Origin: Catenulispora sp. MAP5-51
GTDB lineage: Bacteria; Actinomycetota; Actinomycetes; Streptomycetales; Catenulisporaceae
Assembly (NCBI RefSeq): GCF_041261205.1
Contig: NZ_JBGCCH010000030.1
Location: 61,326 to 125,325, forward strand
Length of the DNA: 64,000 bases
Reading direction: 5' to 3'
Below, piece after piece: positions 19,917 through 28,331 of this stretch. Position numbers and translations under genes: made by a program. The stretch's first letter is position 1; the number at the start of each line of letters is the position of its first letter. The notes beneath the pieces were generated by a model. It was not told where the DNA came from. It did not search any database and was given only the letters and a program-made list of their open reading frames with translations.

Positions 19917-20315
19917 TCACCGGCGAGTCGATGCCGCCCGCGCGGCGTTCTCCTGGGCTTCAAGGAGCTCGGCGCCGTGCTCGACCGTCCAGCGGCCCAA
20001 CGCCTCCATCGGGTCGTCGACCAGGCTCCGCCCCAACGCGGTCAGGCCGTACTCGACGCGCGGCGGAGCCTCGGGGTGCGCATGGCCGTCGATCAGGCCG
20101 TTAGCGAGCAGACGGTGCAGCGCTTCGGTCAGCACCTTGTCACTGAGACCGCCGATCACCGTGCGCAGTTCGCGGCGCCGACGCGACCCCGGCCGGAGCG
20201 CCACCAACACGACCGGGTCCCAGGTATGCGCGAACAGCTCGGTCCCCGCGCGCAGTTGGCAGTCCACGACCAGCTCGCCCCTGTGGTCTTCGTGGTAACT
20301 CATGGCGGCTGCCAT
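19917..20315 (-). CDS. HxlR-family transcriptional regulator
   Basis: A 132-residue single winged-helix protein. The HxlR pattern is clear: WDPVVLVALRPGSRRRRELRTVIGGLSDKVLTEALHRLLANGLI forms the helix-turn-helix and wing, then VEYGLTALGRSL. The CxxxP-type N-terminal Cys is present as DCQLRAGTELF. It is divergently placed from the broken reductase gene at 20414, the usual arrangement for HxlR regulators and the oxidoreductases they control. Starts at 20315 or 20303 are possible. Confidence 0.85.
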   Translation of the reverse strand: MAAAMSYHEDHRGELVVDCQLRAGTELFAHTWDPVVLVALRPGSRRRRELRTVIGGLSDKVLTEALHRLLANGLIDGHAHPEAPPRVEYGLTALGRSLVDDPMEALGRWTVEHGAELLEAQENAARAASTRR

Positions 20316-20334
20316 TATCGCGCGCCCGATACCT

Positions 20335-20344
20335 ACCGATCGGT
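20335..20344. promoter_or_regulatory. Palindrome between HxlR and reductase genes, operator candidate
   Basis: The perfect palindrome ACCGATCGGT lies in the roughly 100-bp divergent spacer, about 20 bp upstream of the HxlR start and 70 bp upstream of the reductase start. HxlR proteins bind inverted repeats in such positions. Ten bases is short, so this is only a candidate. Confidence 0.3.
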
Positions 20345-20413
20345 GCGCGCCGTCTTCCCTACCGTGGCTCGCGAACGATCAGCGTCAGTCCAGTACGCGA
20401 GAAGGGACCAGAC

Positions 20414-20976
20414 ATGAGAATCGGCATCCTGGGGACGGGAACACTGGCGGCGACGTTGGGCCAGGCCTGGTCACGCGCCGGTCACCAGGTGGTCGTCGGC
20501 GGACGATCTCTGGCCAAGGCGCAGGCCCTGGCCGATCGGCTGGGCCATGGGGTCCGGGCCGCCGCCCCGCGCGAAGCCGTCGCCGGACGCGACGCGGTGT
20601 TGCTCGCCGTGGCATGGGCCGGCGTGGAGGACGTGCTGGTGATTCGGCGGCGAAGCGGATCGGCCGGCTGGCGCCGGGAGCACACGTCGTCAAGGCGTTC
20701 CATCTCTTTCCCGCCGAGCAGTGGTCCGCGCCTGCCGACGGCGGTGCCGACTCCCCCGGCGCCGACTCCCCCGTCACGGTGGCCGTCTGTGGCGACGACC
20801 CGGCGGCCGTGCAGCTCGTCGGCCGGCTCGTGCGCGACGTGGGCGCGGTCCCGGCCGTGTTCGGGACGCTGGACCGGGTCCGGCAGCTGGAGGAGGTCGC
20901 GGGTTTCGTCATCGGGCTGGCGTTCGCCGGCACCGATCCGAACTCCGCCATCCCGCGCGCCGGCGGCGCGCGGTGA
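20414..20976 (+). pseudogene. NADPH:F420 oxidoreductase-like gene, interrupted
   Basis: The start is normal: an AGAAGGGA ribosome site, then MRIGILGTGTLAATLGQAW with the GxGxxA dinucleotide motif and GGRSLAKAQALA. Near 20640, after VAWAGVEDVLV, the reading frame is lost. Similarity resumes in a different frame as AAKRIGRLAPGAHVVKAFHLF and runs through VCGDDPAAVQLVGRLVRDVGAVPAVFG to the stop at 20976. Roughly 30-40 residues expected between the blocks are missing, so this is a deletion with frameshift, not just a single-base error. The C-terminus also ends early compared with family members. Confidence 0.75.
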
Positions 20977-21101
20977 CGCCACGATTGCCGGTGCCACGAT
21001 TGCCTGTGCCGCGGCGCTGAGCCCGCGGAACTCGAAGAATTCGCATATCTCTCGCCTGCCTCCCCGAGCGCGCGGTACCTCCGATTCGGCAGAATCCCGG
21101 T

Positions 21102-23033
21102 ATGGCGATCTTGCGCTCCTCCGCGCCGGGCCCAGAAGCCGCGATGACCTCGGCCGACGACCGGAGCACCCCGCGGCGGCGGTTCCTGCGCACCGAGACC
21201 GGTAGCGCCGCGCTGCTGCTGGCCGCCGCTGTCGTGGCGCTGACCTGGGCGAACATCGCCCCGGCCGGGTACGACAGCGTGTGGGCGACCCGGGTGGCGG
21301 TCACGGTCGGGCGCCACGGGGTGGACCAGGACCTGCGCGGCTGGGTCAACTCCGGACTGATGACGTTCTTCTTCCTGGTCGTGGGACTGGAGGCGCGCCG
21401 GGAGTTCGACATGGGCGAGCTGCGCCGCCGCAGCCAGCTCGCACTGCCGCTGGCCGCCGGGATCGGCGGGGCCGTGGTGCCGGTCGCCATCTACCTGGCC
21501 GTCAACGCCGGGCACCCGTCTGGGCACGGCTGGGGCGCGGCGATGAGCACCGACACCGCGTTCGCGCTGGGCGCGCTGGCGCTGGTCGGGCGGGGTCTGC
21601 CGCTGCGGGTGCGCACCTATCTGCTGACCGTGTCGGTCGTCGACGACATAGTCGGCATCCTGGTGATCGCCTTCGTCTACAACAGCCAGGTCGAGCTGGT
21701 GGCGCTGCTGGTCGGGCTGGTGCTGCTCGGCCTGGTCCTGGTGCTGCGGCAGCGGGGCGTGCGCTACGGGCCGCCGTACTTCGTGATCGGGCTCGCGGCC
21801 TGGGTCGCGTTCTTCAAGTCCGGCGTGGACCCGGTGGCCGTCGGGCTGGTGATGGGGTTGCTGACGTTCGCCCATCCCGCCGCCCGCGATGATCTACAGC
21901 AGGCCAGCGAGCGGTTCCGGAGCTTCCGCGAGCAGCCGACCGCCGAGCTGGCGCAGAGCGCGCGGCTGGGGGTGTCGGCCGCGATCTCGCCGAACGAGCG
22001 GCTGCAGAGCTGGTACCACCCCTGGACCAGCTACGCGATCGTGCCGCTGTTCGCGCTGGCCAACACCGGTATCCCCATCGACGCGCGCTTCCTGGCCGAC
22101 GCCTACACCTCTCCGATCACCCTGGGCATCCTGATCGCGTACGTGGTCGGCAAGCCGGCCGGCACACTGGGCGCCGCGTGGCTGCTCACCCGGGCCAGCC
22201 GCGGCCGGGTCCGGCTGCCGGTCGGCTGGGCCGGGGCCGCCGGGGCCGGGGCGGCCGCCGGCATCGGGTTCACCGTGTCGCTGCTGATCGCCACCCTGGC
22301 CTTCCACAGCGTGCAGCTGGAGCAGGCCAAGCTCGGCGTGCTCACCGCGGCGCTGGCGTCCTCGGCGCTGGCCTGGGCGGTCTTCCGGATCACGGCGCTT
22401 CTGCCCAAGCCAGCGCGCCAGCGCGCACTGCTGGGCACCACCGAGTCGATCATCGACCTGGCGGTCCCGGTCGACGCACACCGCGACCACGTACGCGGCC
22501 CGGCCCAGGCGCCGGTCACGATCGTCGAATACGGGGACTTCGAGTGCCCCTACTGCGGCCAGGCCGAGCCAGTGGTGCGGGCCCTCCTGGCAGAGTTCGG
22601 CGACGTGCGCTACGTCTGGCGCCACCTCCCGCTCGACGACGTCCACCCGCGCGCCCGCCTGGCCGCCGAGGCCGCCGAGGCCGCGGCCCGCCAGGACGCC
22701 TTCTGGCCGATGCACGACCTGATGATGGCTCACCAGGACGCCCTGACCCCGGCCGACCTGCGACGCTACGCGACCGAACTGGCCCTGGACGTGGCACGCT
22801 TCACCGAGGACCTGCACAGCCACGTCCACGCCACCCGCGTCGCCGAGGACGTCGACTCCGCCGACCTGAGCGGCGTGTCCGGCACGCCGTCGTTCTTCAT
22901 CAACGGCAGGCGCCACCACGGCGCATACGACATCGAGACACTCAAGACCGCAGTCAGGGCCGCCTATGCCAGGGCGCGGATCGTGGGGGCGTCGAGCCGA
23001 GGGAAGGCAGGCGAGGACAGAGGACGGCTGTGA
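21102..23033 (+). CDS. nhaA: Na+/H+ antiporter NhaA fused to a DsbA-like thiol oxidoreductase domain
   Basis: 643 residues. Residues about 25-440 are NhaA: GLEARREFDMGELRRRSQLALP, the cation-binding pair Asp181-Asp182 in SVVDDIVGILVIAF, and repeated hydrophobic helices. Residues about 455-630 are a thioredoxin/DsbA-fold domain with GDFECPYCGQ (Cys482-Cys485) and GVSGTPSFFING containing the cis-proline. The antiporter exchanges sodium for protons across the inner membrane. This fusion occurs in other actinobacteria and planctomycetes, but the domain's side of the membrane and role are not clear. ATG 21144 is an alternative start. The gene is intact, in contrast to its neighbours. Confidence 0.9.
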   Translation: MAILRSSAPGPEAAMTSADDRSTPRRRFLRTETGSAALLLAAAVVALTWANIAPAGYDSVWATRVAVTVGRHGVDQDLRGWVNSGLMTFFFLVVGLEARREFDMGELRRRSQLALPLAAGIGGAVVPVAIYLAVNAGHPSGHGWGAAMSTDTAFALGALALVGRGLPLRVRTYLLTVSVVDDIVGILVIAFVYNSQVELVALLVGLVLLGLVLVLRQRGVRYGPPYFVIGLAAWVAFFKSGVDPVAVGLVMGLLTFAHPAARDDLQQASERFRSFREQPTAELAQSARLGVSAAISPNERLQSWYHPWTSYAIVPLFALANTGIPIDARFLADAYTSPITLGILIAYVVGKPAGTLGAAWLLTRASRGRVRLPVGWAGAAGAGAAAGIGFTVSLLIATLAFHSVQLEQAKLGVLTAALASSALAWAVFRITALLPKPARQRALLGTTESIIDLAVPVDAHRDHVRGPAQAPVTIVEYGDFECPYCGQAEPVVRALLAEFGDVRYVWRHLPLDDVHPRARLAAEAAEAAARQDAFWPMHDLMMAHQDALTPADLRRYATELALDVARFTEDLHSHVHATRVAEDVDSADLSGVSGTPSFFINGRRHHGAYDIETLKTAVRAAYARARIVGASSRGKAGEDRGRL

Positions 23034-23270
23034 AATTTCGGCGCGCCCACTCGATGTGTCGTGGATGCCCGTGTCGGGCGGGTTGCGGTTGGTGCGTGGT
23101 CAGGTAGTGCGACGTCTCCCGACGGTGTAGTCGGCATATCTGTTTCCAGAAGATGGTGGTAGCACGCGCACCGCTGTCGGCGCGCGGCACATACGCGGCA
23201 CAGCCCATCCGCACGCCACCCGCGGAAATACTTAGCCGCAGCTCAAAGGCGGCATTCTACCGGCGTACAT

Positions 23271-23318
23271 AAGGGACTCATAATCCCTTGGTCGTAGGTC
23301 GAGTGCGACCGGCGAGCA
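23271..23318 (+). other. tRNA-Met-like 3' half, possible att-site remnant
   Basis: AAGGGACTCATAATCCCTT forms a 5-bp anticodon-type stem (AGGGA/TCCCT) with the 7-base loop CTCATAA carrying CAT. It is followed by TGGTCGTAGGTCGAGTGCGAC, which resembles a variable loop and a degenerate T arm. The acceptor and D arms are not recognisable upstream, so it is not a working tRNA. Integrative elements commonly carry such tRNA 3' halves at their attachment sites. Confidence 0.4.
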
Positions 23319-23327
23319 CTGCCTGCC

Positions 23328-23477
23328 GCTCCGCCTCCGCAGCGCGGAGAGCACGCGGAACCGATTGAGCGCCCCGTGATTGGGGCCGCGCTACCTCCGC
23401 AGCGCGGAGAACACACGATCTCCTCGCGCGCCCCTTCCTGATTGGTCGCTCCACCTCCGCGTAGGCGGAGATGGTGC
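23328..23477 (-). CRISPR. Degenerate three-repeat CRISPR-like array (type I-E-like)
   Basis: Three palindromic units at 23328-23354, 23388-23414 and 23448-23477 recur with an exact 60-bp period and are separated by two 33-base unique spacers. All contain a CTCCGC...GCGGAG stem; the first two differ by only a few bases, and read on the minus strand begin GTGYTCTCCGCGCTGCGGAG, close to actinobacterial type I-E repeats. The third is more divergent, as terminal repeats often are. No cas gene is present in the window. The rest of the 23034-23552 gap contains the tRNA-like fragment and nothing else I can support. Confidence 0.55.
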
Positions 23478-23552
23478 GATCGCGCGGGTGTAGCCGCCAG
23501 CTTGAGGTTCTCTCCGCACACGCCGGGCCCCGCAAGCCCGCGCACACCTTCC

Positions 23553-23967
23553 ATGGCCAGCCCGCCTCGCCGCGCGGTTAGCCTCGGCCTTCAGCAGGCC
23601 AGGATCATGGCGGTCCTGCCCGAAGCCAAGGTGCCCGTGCGCCGCGGCGAACTGGTCTGCAGCACGCCCCTCCAACCGTCCCCGGCATGTCGGCGGTACA
23701 CAGTTACGAGTCGTGTACCGCCACCGGTGCCGACCGTGTGTCACGGTCACGGACCCACCGCTGGAGCTCCATCCCGCTGGCAAGTGGCTGCCGCACGTCT
23801 ACCGCGACGGCAACCTGTGCCTGTACCTGCCCGGTCAATGGCACGAAGAGATGCTACTCGCCGACACGATCCTGCCCTGGGCCTCCGAATGGCTCCTGCA
23901 CTACGAACTCTGGCTGGTCACAGGCCACTGGTCCGGCAGCGGACATGACTGCCCAGTCACGCCGTAG
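23553..23967 (+). pseudogene. Frameshifted gene for a bacterial E2-like (ubiquitin-conjugating fold) protein
   Basis: The N-terminal block QQARIMAVLPEAKVPVRRG...PACRRYTV is in one frame. Near 23705 similarity jumps to another frame: VVYRHRCRPCVTVTDPPLEL, PHVYRDGNLCLYLPGQWHEEM and ADTILPWASEWLLHYELWL. The HVYxDGxLCL segment with its Cys is reminiscent of the active-site region of E2/UBC-fold proteins encoded with bacterial ThiF/E1-like genes in defence loci. Joined, the blocks would give about 135 residues, near the expected size. No E1- or DUB-like partner is nearby. A sequencing error could explain the single shift. Family assignment is from motif memory, so moderate. Confidence 0.5.
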
Positions 23968-24224
23968 GCTGCCGACCCGCGGCGCCGGGAGAGAGGCAGC
24001 AGTAGCGACCGTCAGAACTTCACGACCGGCACCATCCCAGCCATGACCTGTTGTGCAGGCAGCGAACATAGCGACCTCGTCCCACCAGGAAGGGTCCTCG
24101 TGTCCTTGTAGCGGTCGAAGTCGCGGGCTGGTGTCCCATCGCGAAAACGGTCAGTCCAAGCGCAGCTACGACAACAACCACTCTGAGCTGGGATGACACC
24201 CGCTTCACGGGTCACGTAAACTCA

Positions 24225-25424
24225 CTACGAAAGCCAACTCCGCACCCAGAACACGAAGTCGTCCCACACCGAGCCGAGCACGGTCAGGTAGCCCTTCCCG
24301 GCCGGGGAGACCAGCAGCGTGGCGATGATGGTGGTGAGCGCGGCCAGGACCAGGGCGGCCAGCGAGGCGTTGGAGATGCGGCTGCGGTACAGCCGGGACA
24401 CGCCCTTGGCGTCCACCAGTTTGCCGCCCACCCGCAAGCGGGTCAGGAAGGTGGAGGCCATGCCTCCGCGCCCCTTCTCCAGGAACTCCACCAGGTTGCT
24501 GTGGCCGCCGACGGCGACGATCAGGGTCGCGCCCTTGTCGTCGGCCAGGAGCATCGCCACGTCCTCGCTCGTGCCGGCCGCCGGGAACACCGTGCAGGGC
24601 AGGCCCAGGGAGGTGACGCGGTCCAGGCCCGGGGCGGTTCCGTCGGGGTAGGCGTGCACGACCAGCTCCGCGCCGCAGGCCAGGGCCTCGTCGGAGACCG
24701 AGTCCATGTCGCCGACGATCATGTCCGGGCGGTGGCCGCACTCCAGCAGCGCGTCCGCCCCGCCGTCCACCCCTATGCAGACCGGCCGGTACTCGCGGAT
24801 GTAGGGGCGCAGCACCGCCAGGTCGTCCTTGTGGTGCGTGCCGCGGACCACCATCAGCACGTGGCGGCCGTCGAGCTCGGTGGTGATGTCCGGGACGCCG
24901 ACGCCGTCGAACAGCAGGTCCCGCTCGGCCCGCAGGTACTCCATGGTGTTCGCGGTGAACGCCTCGATCTGCTCGGACACCGTCGAGCGGGCCTCGGCCA
25001 GCGCCTCGACGACCTCCTCCAGCTCCACCGCCTTGCCGACCGCGACCGGCGTGCTGCCGCGCAGGACCACGTTGCCGTCCAGGCGCACCATGTCGCCCTC
25101 GGCGATCCGCTCCAGCACCGCCGGGCCCACCTCGTCGACCACCGGGATGCCGGCGGACAGCAGGATCTCCAGGCCCATGGCCGGATAGCGGCCGGACAGC
25201 GACTTGGCCGCGTTCACCACCGCCGCGGGCTTGCAGGCCAGCAGCGCCTCGGCGGCCGGGCCGTCGAGGTCGACGTGGTCGATCAGGGCGATCTCGCCGG
25301 CCCGCAGCCGCTTGGTCAGGTCCTTGGTGCGCCGGTCGACCCGGGCAACGCCGGACAGGCCCGGCAAGTCTGGCTGGCGGGCCTGGGCTCGGCGTCGGGG
25401 ACGGTGCGGAGAGTGCGTCATCAC
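24225..25424 (-). CDS. steA: SteA-like putative cytokinetic ring / sporulation protein
   Basis: 399 residues. An N-terminal domain (VDRRTKDLTKRLRAGEIALIDHVDLDGPAAEALLACKPAAVVNA) precedes a thiamin-pyrophosphokinase-like core with GVDGGADALLECGHRPDMIVGDMDSVSDE and TSEDVAMLLADDKGA. A basic segment and one C-terminal membrane helix (SLAALVLAALTTIIATLLV) follow. SteA is a conserved actinobacterial protein, linked with SteB in cell division and cell wall integrity. Family members usually sit directly after recN; here about 4 kb of other genes intervenes. The start is GTG 25424 followed by ATG. The 23968-24224 spacer between the E2 relic and this gene holds nothing I can support. Confidence 0.88.
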   Translation of the reverse strand: MMTHSPHRPRRRAQARQPDLPGLSGVARVDRRTKDLTKRLRAGEIALIDHVDLDGPAAEALLACKPAAVVNAAKSLSGRYPAMGLEILLSAGIPVVDEVGPAVLERIAEGDMVRLDGNVVLRGSTPVAVGKAVELEEVVEALAEARSTVSEQIEAFTANTMEYLRAERDLLFDGVGVPDITTELDGRHVLMVVRGTHHKDDLAVLRPYIREYRPVCIGVDGGADALLECGHRPDMIVGDMDSVSDEALACGAELVVHAYPDGTAPGLDRVTSLGLPCTVFPAAGTSEDVAMLLADDKGATLIVAVGGHSNLVEFLEKGRGGMASTFLTRLRVGGKLVDAKGVSRLYRSRISNASLAALVLAALTTIIATLLVSPAGKGYLTVLGSVWDDFVFWVRSWLS

Positions 25425-25713
25425 TGGCGCTCATCGTCGCACGTCCGGCCCGGCCGGCGTTAAGGGATTGGCGGGTGCGCGGCACGGGGCGGGTGGGGGA
25501 TGTCCGGGAATGGGCCGGACACGCAGTGTTCGGCGCCGACCGCGCGCTGAAGTCTCGTTCCGTACCAGCTCAGACCCTGCGCCCCGTTGTACCTCCCGTT
25601 CTACCTCCCGTTCCACCTCCGGAGCCTCCACCCGGCGCCACCACCGGATCTCCACCCCGTTCTCCACCCGCGCTCCGATCTGGAAAAGGCACCGGATCCA
25701 TAGCGTCGTGGCC

Positions 25714-26187
25714 ATGAACATCCTGCAGATCGTCCTCATCATCGCGGTCGCCGCGCTGGTCATCGGCAAGCGCCTGACCGGGCGCCCGGTCGACACCCGC
25801 CGCTCGGTCGTCATGCCGGGCGTCCTGGCCGTCTACGGCTGGGTCATCCTGCAGAAGAGCGGCACGCTCACGCACACCGACCAGGTCTGGCTCGCGGTGC
25901 AGGGCGCGGTGTCGATCGCGATCGGACTGGTCCGCGGCTCCTCGATCCGGCTGTACGAGCGCGACGGGGTCGTCTGGGCCCGGTACCGCCCGGTGACGCT
26001 GCTGCTGTGGGCCGGCTCCATCGCGGCCCGCTTCGGGCTGGAGGCCGTCGCGGTCGGGGCCGGAGCCGGGAAGGCCGCGATGACGTCCTCGACGATGCTC
26101 ATGTTCGGCCTGTCGCTGGCCGCCGAGTCGCTGATCGTGCTGCCGCGGGCTCACGCCAGCGGGATCCCGGTCATGGCACGCTCATGA
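25714..26187 (+). CDS. Four- to five-helix membrane protein, DUF1453-like
   Basis: A 157-residue integral membrane protein: MNILQIVLIIAVAALVIGKRL, VVMPGVLAVYGWVIL, VWLAVQGAVSIAIGLVRG, LLLWAGSIAARFGLEAV and SSTMLMFGLSLAAESLIVLPRA are membrane segments, with the soluble SSIRLYERDGVVWARYRP loop typical of DUF1453/CcdC-like proteins. Its stop overlaps the sensor kinase start (ATGA), indicating co-transcription and a possible role in signalling to or from the kinase. The 25425-25713 spacer upstream is divergent from steA and contains pyrimidine-rich TACCTCCCGTTC repeats. Confidence 0.8.
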   Translation: MNILQIVLIIAVAALVIGKRLTGRPVDTRRSVVMPGVLAVYGWVILQKSGTLTHTDQVWLAVQGAVSIAIGLVRGSSIRLYERDGVVWARYRPVTLLLWAGSIAARFGLEAVAVGAGAGKAAMTSSTMLMFGLSLAAESLIVLPRAHASGIPVMARS

Positions 26188-27581
26188 GTGTGAGCTCTGG
26201 TCCGAGCCTCCGGGACCAGCCGGCAGCGCACGGCGGCCACCGGCTCCGGGACGAGCGGGCGCGGGCGCTCGCCGCCCGCGCCCGAGCCCGCGCGGCGACC
26301 TGGACCGGGGCCATGGCCCGGCTGAGCGTGGCCGACGTGCTTTCCGCGCCGCCGGCCGGGCACACTGGCCTCATCATGAGCGGCACCGCGGACGACTTCC
26401 CCGACCTGCGCCGGTGGACCGAACGCTGGCCCGCCGCCGCCGTGGTGCTGCGGCTGCTGGCGGTCGGGGCGCTGTCGTTCACCATCGTGCACACCGGGCA
26501 CCCGGCCGCGTGGGCCCTCGGCGGTGTCGCCGCGGTGGCGGGGGTCATGTGGGCGGTCTCGGCGGTGCGCCGCACGCCGGGGCTGGTGTTCGCCATCGGG
26601 GTGTTCGCCGTCTGCGGTGCGGTGCTGGCCGGCACGGGGCTGGCCGAGCCGTCGGGGCTGACGTACGTCTTCATGAGCCTGCTGTACCTGCAGGCCGTGG
26701 TCGAACCGCGGGTGACCGCGTTGTACGTCGGGGCCGCGGTCATCGTGGCCGGGGCGATCAGCGCGGTCGCCGCGCACAACGGCAGCCAGTTCCCGTGGAT
26801 CATCGCGGTCTCGGTCGGCGGCTACGTGTTCGGCGACGCCCGCCGCTCCCGCCGCCTGGCCGTGGAACGCGCCCAGGACCTGCTGGTGATGACCCGCCGT
26901 GCCAACACCGAGCAGGCCCACGCCGCCGCGCTGGCCGAGCGCGGCCGGATCGCCCGCGACGTCCACGACGTGCTGGCGCACTCGCTGTCGGGCCTGGCGA
27001 TCCAGCTGGAGGCCGCCGACGCGCTGCTGACCGACCACACGGACGTGGAGCGCGCCCACACCATGGTGATCCGCGCCCGCCGCCTCGCCCGCGAGGGCCT
27101 GTCGGAGGTCCGTCGCGCGGTGGCTGCGCTGCGCGAGGACGTGAAGCCGCCGCAGGAGTCGTTGGCCCTGCTGGCCGCGGACTACACCGAGGACACCGGC
27201 TGGCCGGCGACGTTCGAGGTCGCCGGCGGCCCGGTGCCGCAGCTGTCCGTGGAGACGGCGCAGACCCTGCAACGCGCCGCCCAGGAAGCGCTGACCAACG
27301 CGCGCAAGCACGCGCCGGGGGCGGCGGTGGCGCTGCGGCTGGCGGTGGGCACGGACGACATGGTCGACACGGTCACGCTCACGATCGAGAACGCGCCGTC
27401 GACGACCGGCTCGGCACCGCTGGCGTCCTCCGGCGGCGGCTGGGGGCTGGTCGGACTGCGGGAGCGGGTGGATCTGGTCGGCGGGTCGGTGGAGGCCGGG
27501 GCGACGGCGGAGGGCGGGTTCCGGGTCACGGTGGTGGTGCCGGTCGCGGAAGATGCGCAGGCAGCGGCACTCGGGGACTGA
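26184..27581 (+). CDS. NarL-type two-component sensor histidine kinase
   Basis: 465 residues. Unusually, about 85 soluble residues rich in Arg/Ala precede five or so membrane helices (WALGGVAAVAGVMWAVSAV, LVFAIGVFAVCGAVLAG). HisKA_3 dimerisation follows with ERGRIARDVHDVLAHSLSGL (His261), then the ATPase domain: QEALTNARKHAPGA (N box) and GGGWGLVGLRERVDLVGG (G box). A start at ATG 26376 (MSGTADDF) would give a more usual N-terminus, but ATG 26184 overlaps the previous stop. It converges with a response regulator gene and is likely its partner. Confidence 0.88.
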   Translation: MSVSSGPSLRDQPAAHGGHRLRDERARALAARARARAATWTGAMARLSVADVLSAPPAGHTGLIMSGTADDFPDLRRWTERWPAAAVVLRLLAVGALSFTIVHTGHPAAWALGGVAAVAGVMWAVSAVRRTPGLVFAIGVFAVCGAVLAGTGLAEPSGLTYVFMSLLYLQAVVEPRVTALYVGAAVIVAGAISAVAAHNGSQFPWIIAVSVGGYVFGDARRSRRLAVERAQDLLVMTRRANTEQAHAAALAERGRIARDVHDVLAHSLSGLAIQLEAADALLTDHTDVERAHTMVIRARRLAREGLSEVRRAVAALREDVKPPQESLALLAADYTEDTGWPATFEVAGGPVPQLSVETAQTLQRAAQEALTNARKHAPGAAVALRLAVGTDDMVDTVTLTIENAPSTTGSAPLASSGGGWGLVGLRERVDLVGGSVEAGATAEGGFRVTVVVPVAEDAQAAALGD

Positions 27582-27645
27582 GCGGCTCCCGGGGGACTGA
27601 GCGGCACTCGGGGATTGAGCGGCTCCCGGGATTGAGCGGTTCTCG
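27564..27645. repeat. Tandem repeat carrying iterated TGA at the end of the kinase gene
   Basis: Units of 17-19 bp (GCGGCACTCGGGGACTGA and variants) are repeated about 4.5 times. The first unit encodes the end of the kinase, including its stop; further TGA codons fall at 27598, 27616 and 27633. The array fills the spacer between two convergent genes. Confidence 0.75.
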
Positions 27646-27648
27646 CCC

Positions 27649-28275
27649 TCAGTCCATCCCGTGCCGCAGCGCGTACCGCACAGCCTGAGCCCGATCGCGC
27701 ACCCCGATCTTCGCGAACAAGTTATTGATATGCGTCTTCACCGTCGCCGCGGAGACGAACAGCTCCTCGGCGATCTCGGTGTTCGACTTCCCCCGCGCGA
27801 TCAGCGTCAGCACCTCGGCCTCGCGCGGCGTCAGCTCGACCGAGGCCGGCACCTCGACCGCGGCGGCCAGCAGTATCGCCGTGACCCCGTCGTCCAGCAC
27901 CGACTGGCCGGAGGCGGCGGCCTCGATGGCCCGGGCGATCTCGGCCCGGCCGGACTCCTTGGTCAGGTACCCGGTGGCGCCGGCACGCAGGGCTTTGAGG
28001 ATCGAGGCGTCGTCGGCGTGCGTGGTGAGCACCACGACGCGCACGTCCGGGGCGCTCTCGGCGATCCGCCGGGTGGCCTCGACGCCGTCCACGCCGGGCA
28101 TGCGCAGGTCCATCAGCACGACGTCCGGCCGCAGGCTCTGGGCCGCCGCCACCGCCGCCGCCCCGTCCGCGGCCTCCCCGACGACCTCGACACCGGGGGT
28201 CACGGACAGCAGCGCGACGAGCCCGTCGCGCACCGCCGCCTGGTCGTCGGCTACCACAACACGGATCACTGGCAC
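27649..28275 (-). CDS. LuxR/NarL-type response regulator
   Basis: About 208 residues from GTG 28275. Receiver domain: VVVADDQAAVRDGL, phosphoacceptor Asp56 in VLMDLRMPGVDG, VLTTHADDASILKALRAGATGYLTKE. DNA-binding domain: ELTPREAEVLTLIARGKSNTEIAEELFVSAATVKTHINNLFAKIGVRDR. The frame stays open to 28311, but similarity starts at VPVIRVVV. It is convergent with the sensor kinase 67 bp away and divergent from a LacI gene. It probably controls its own locus; no binding site could be assigned. Confidence 0.88.
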   Translation of the reverse strand: MPVIRVVVADDQAAVRDGLVALLSVTPGVEVVGEAADGAAAVAAAQSLRPDVVLMDLRMPGVDGVEATRRIAESAPDVRVVVLTTHADDASILKALRAGATGYLTKESGRAEIARAIEAAASGQSVLDDGVTAILLAAAVEVPASVELTPREAEVLTLIARGKSNTEIAEELFVSAATVKTHINNLFAKIGVRDRAQAVRYALRHGMD

Positions 28276-28331
28276 GGCAGTATTCTCACATCCTGGGGGG
28301 AAGCCGTTCACCGACCGGTATCGGGGGCCGC

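Noticed and set aside
19529..19963. Minus-strand open frames through the lone CRISPR-like repeat
   Set aside because: Cys/Arg/Gly-rich translations without domain signal, overlapping the HxlR gene end; not supported.
24012..24215. Short minus-strand open frame of 60-70 residues downstream of steA
   Set aside because: No ribosome site, odd composition and no recognisable family; it lies in degenerate DNA.
26007..26183. Longer kinase N-terminus extending into the membrane-protein gene
   Set aside because: The ATGA overlap at 26184 and the intact upstream gene argue for a start at 26184 or later.
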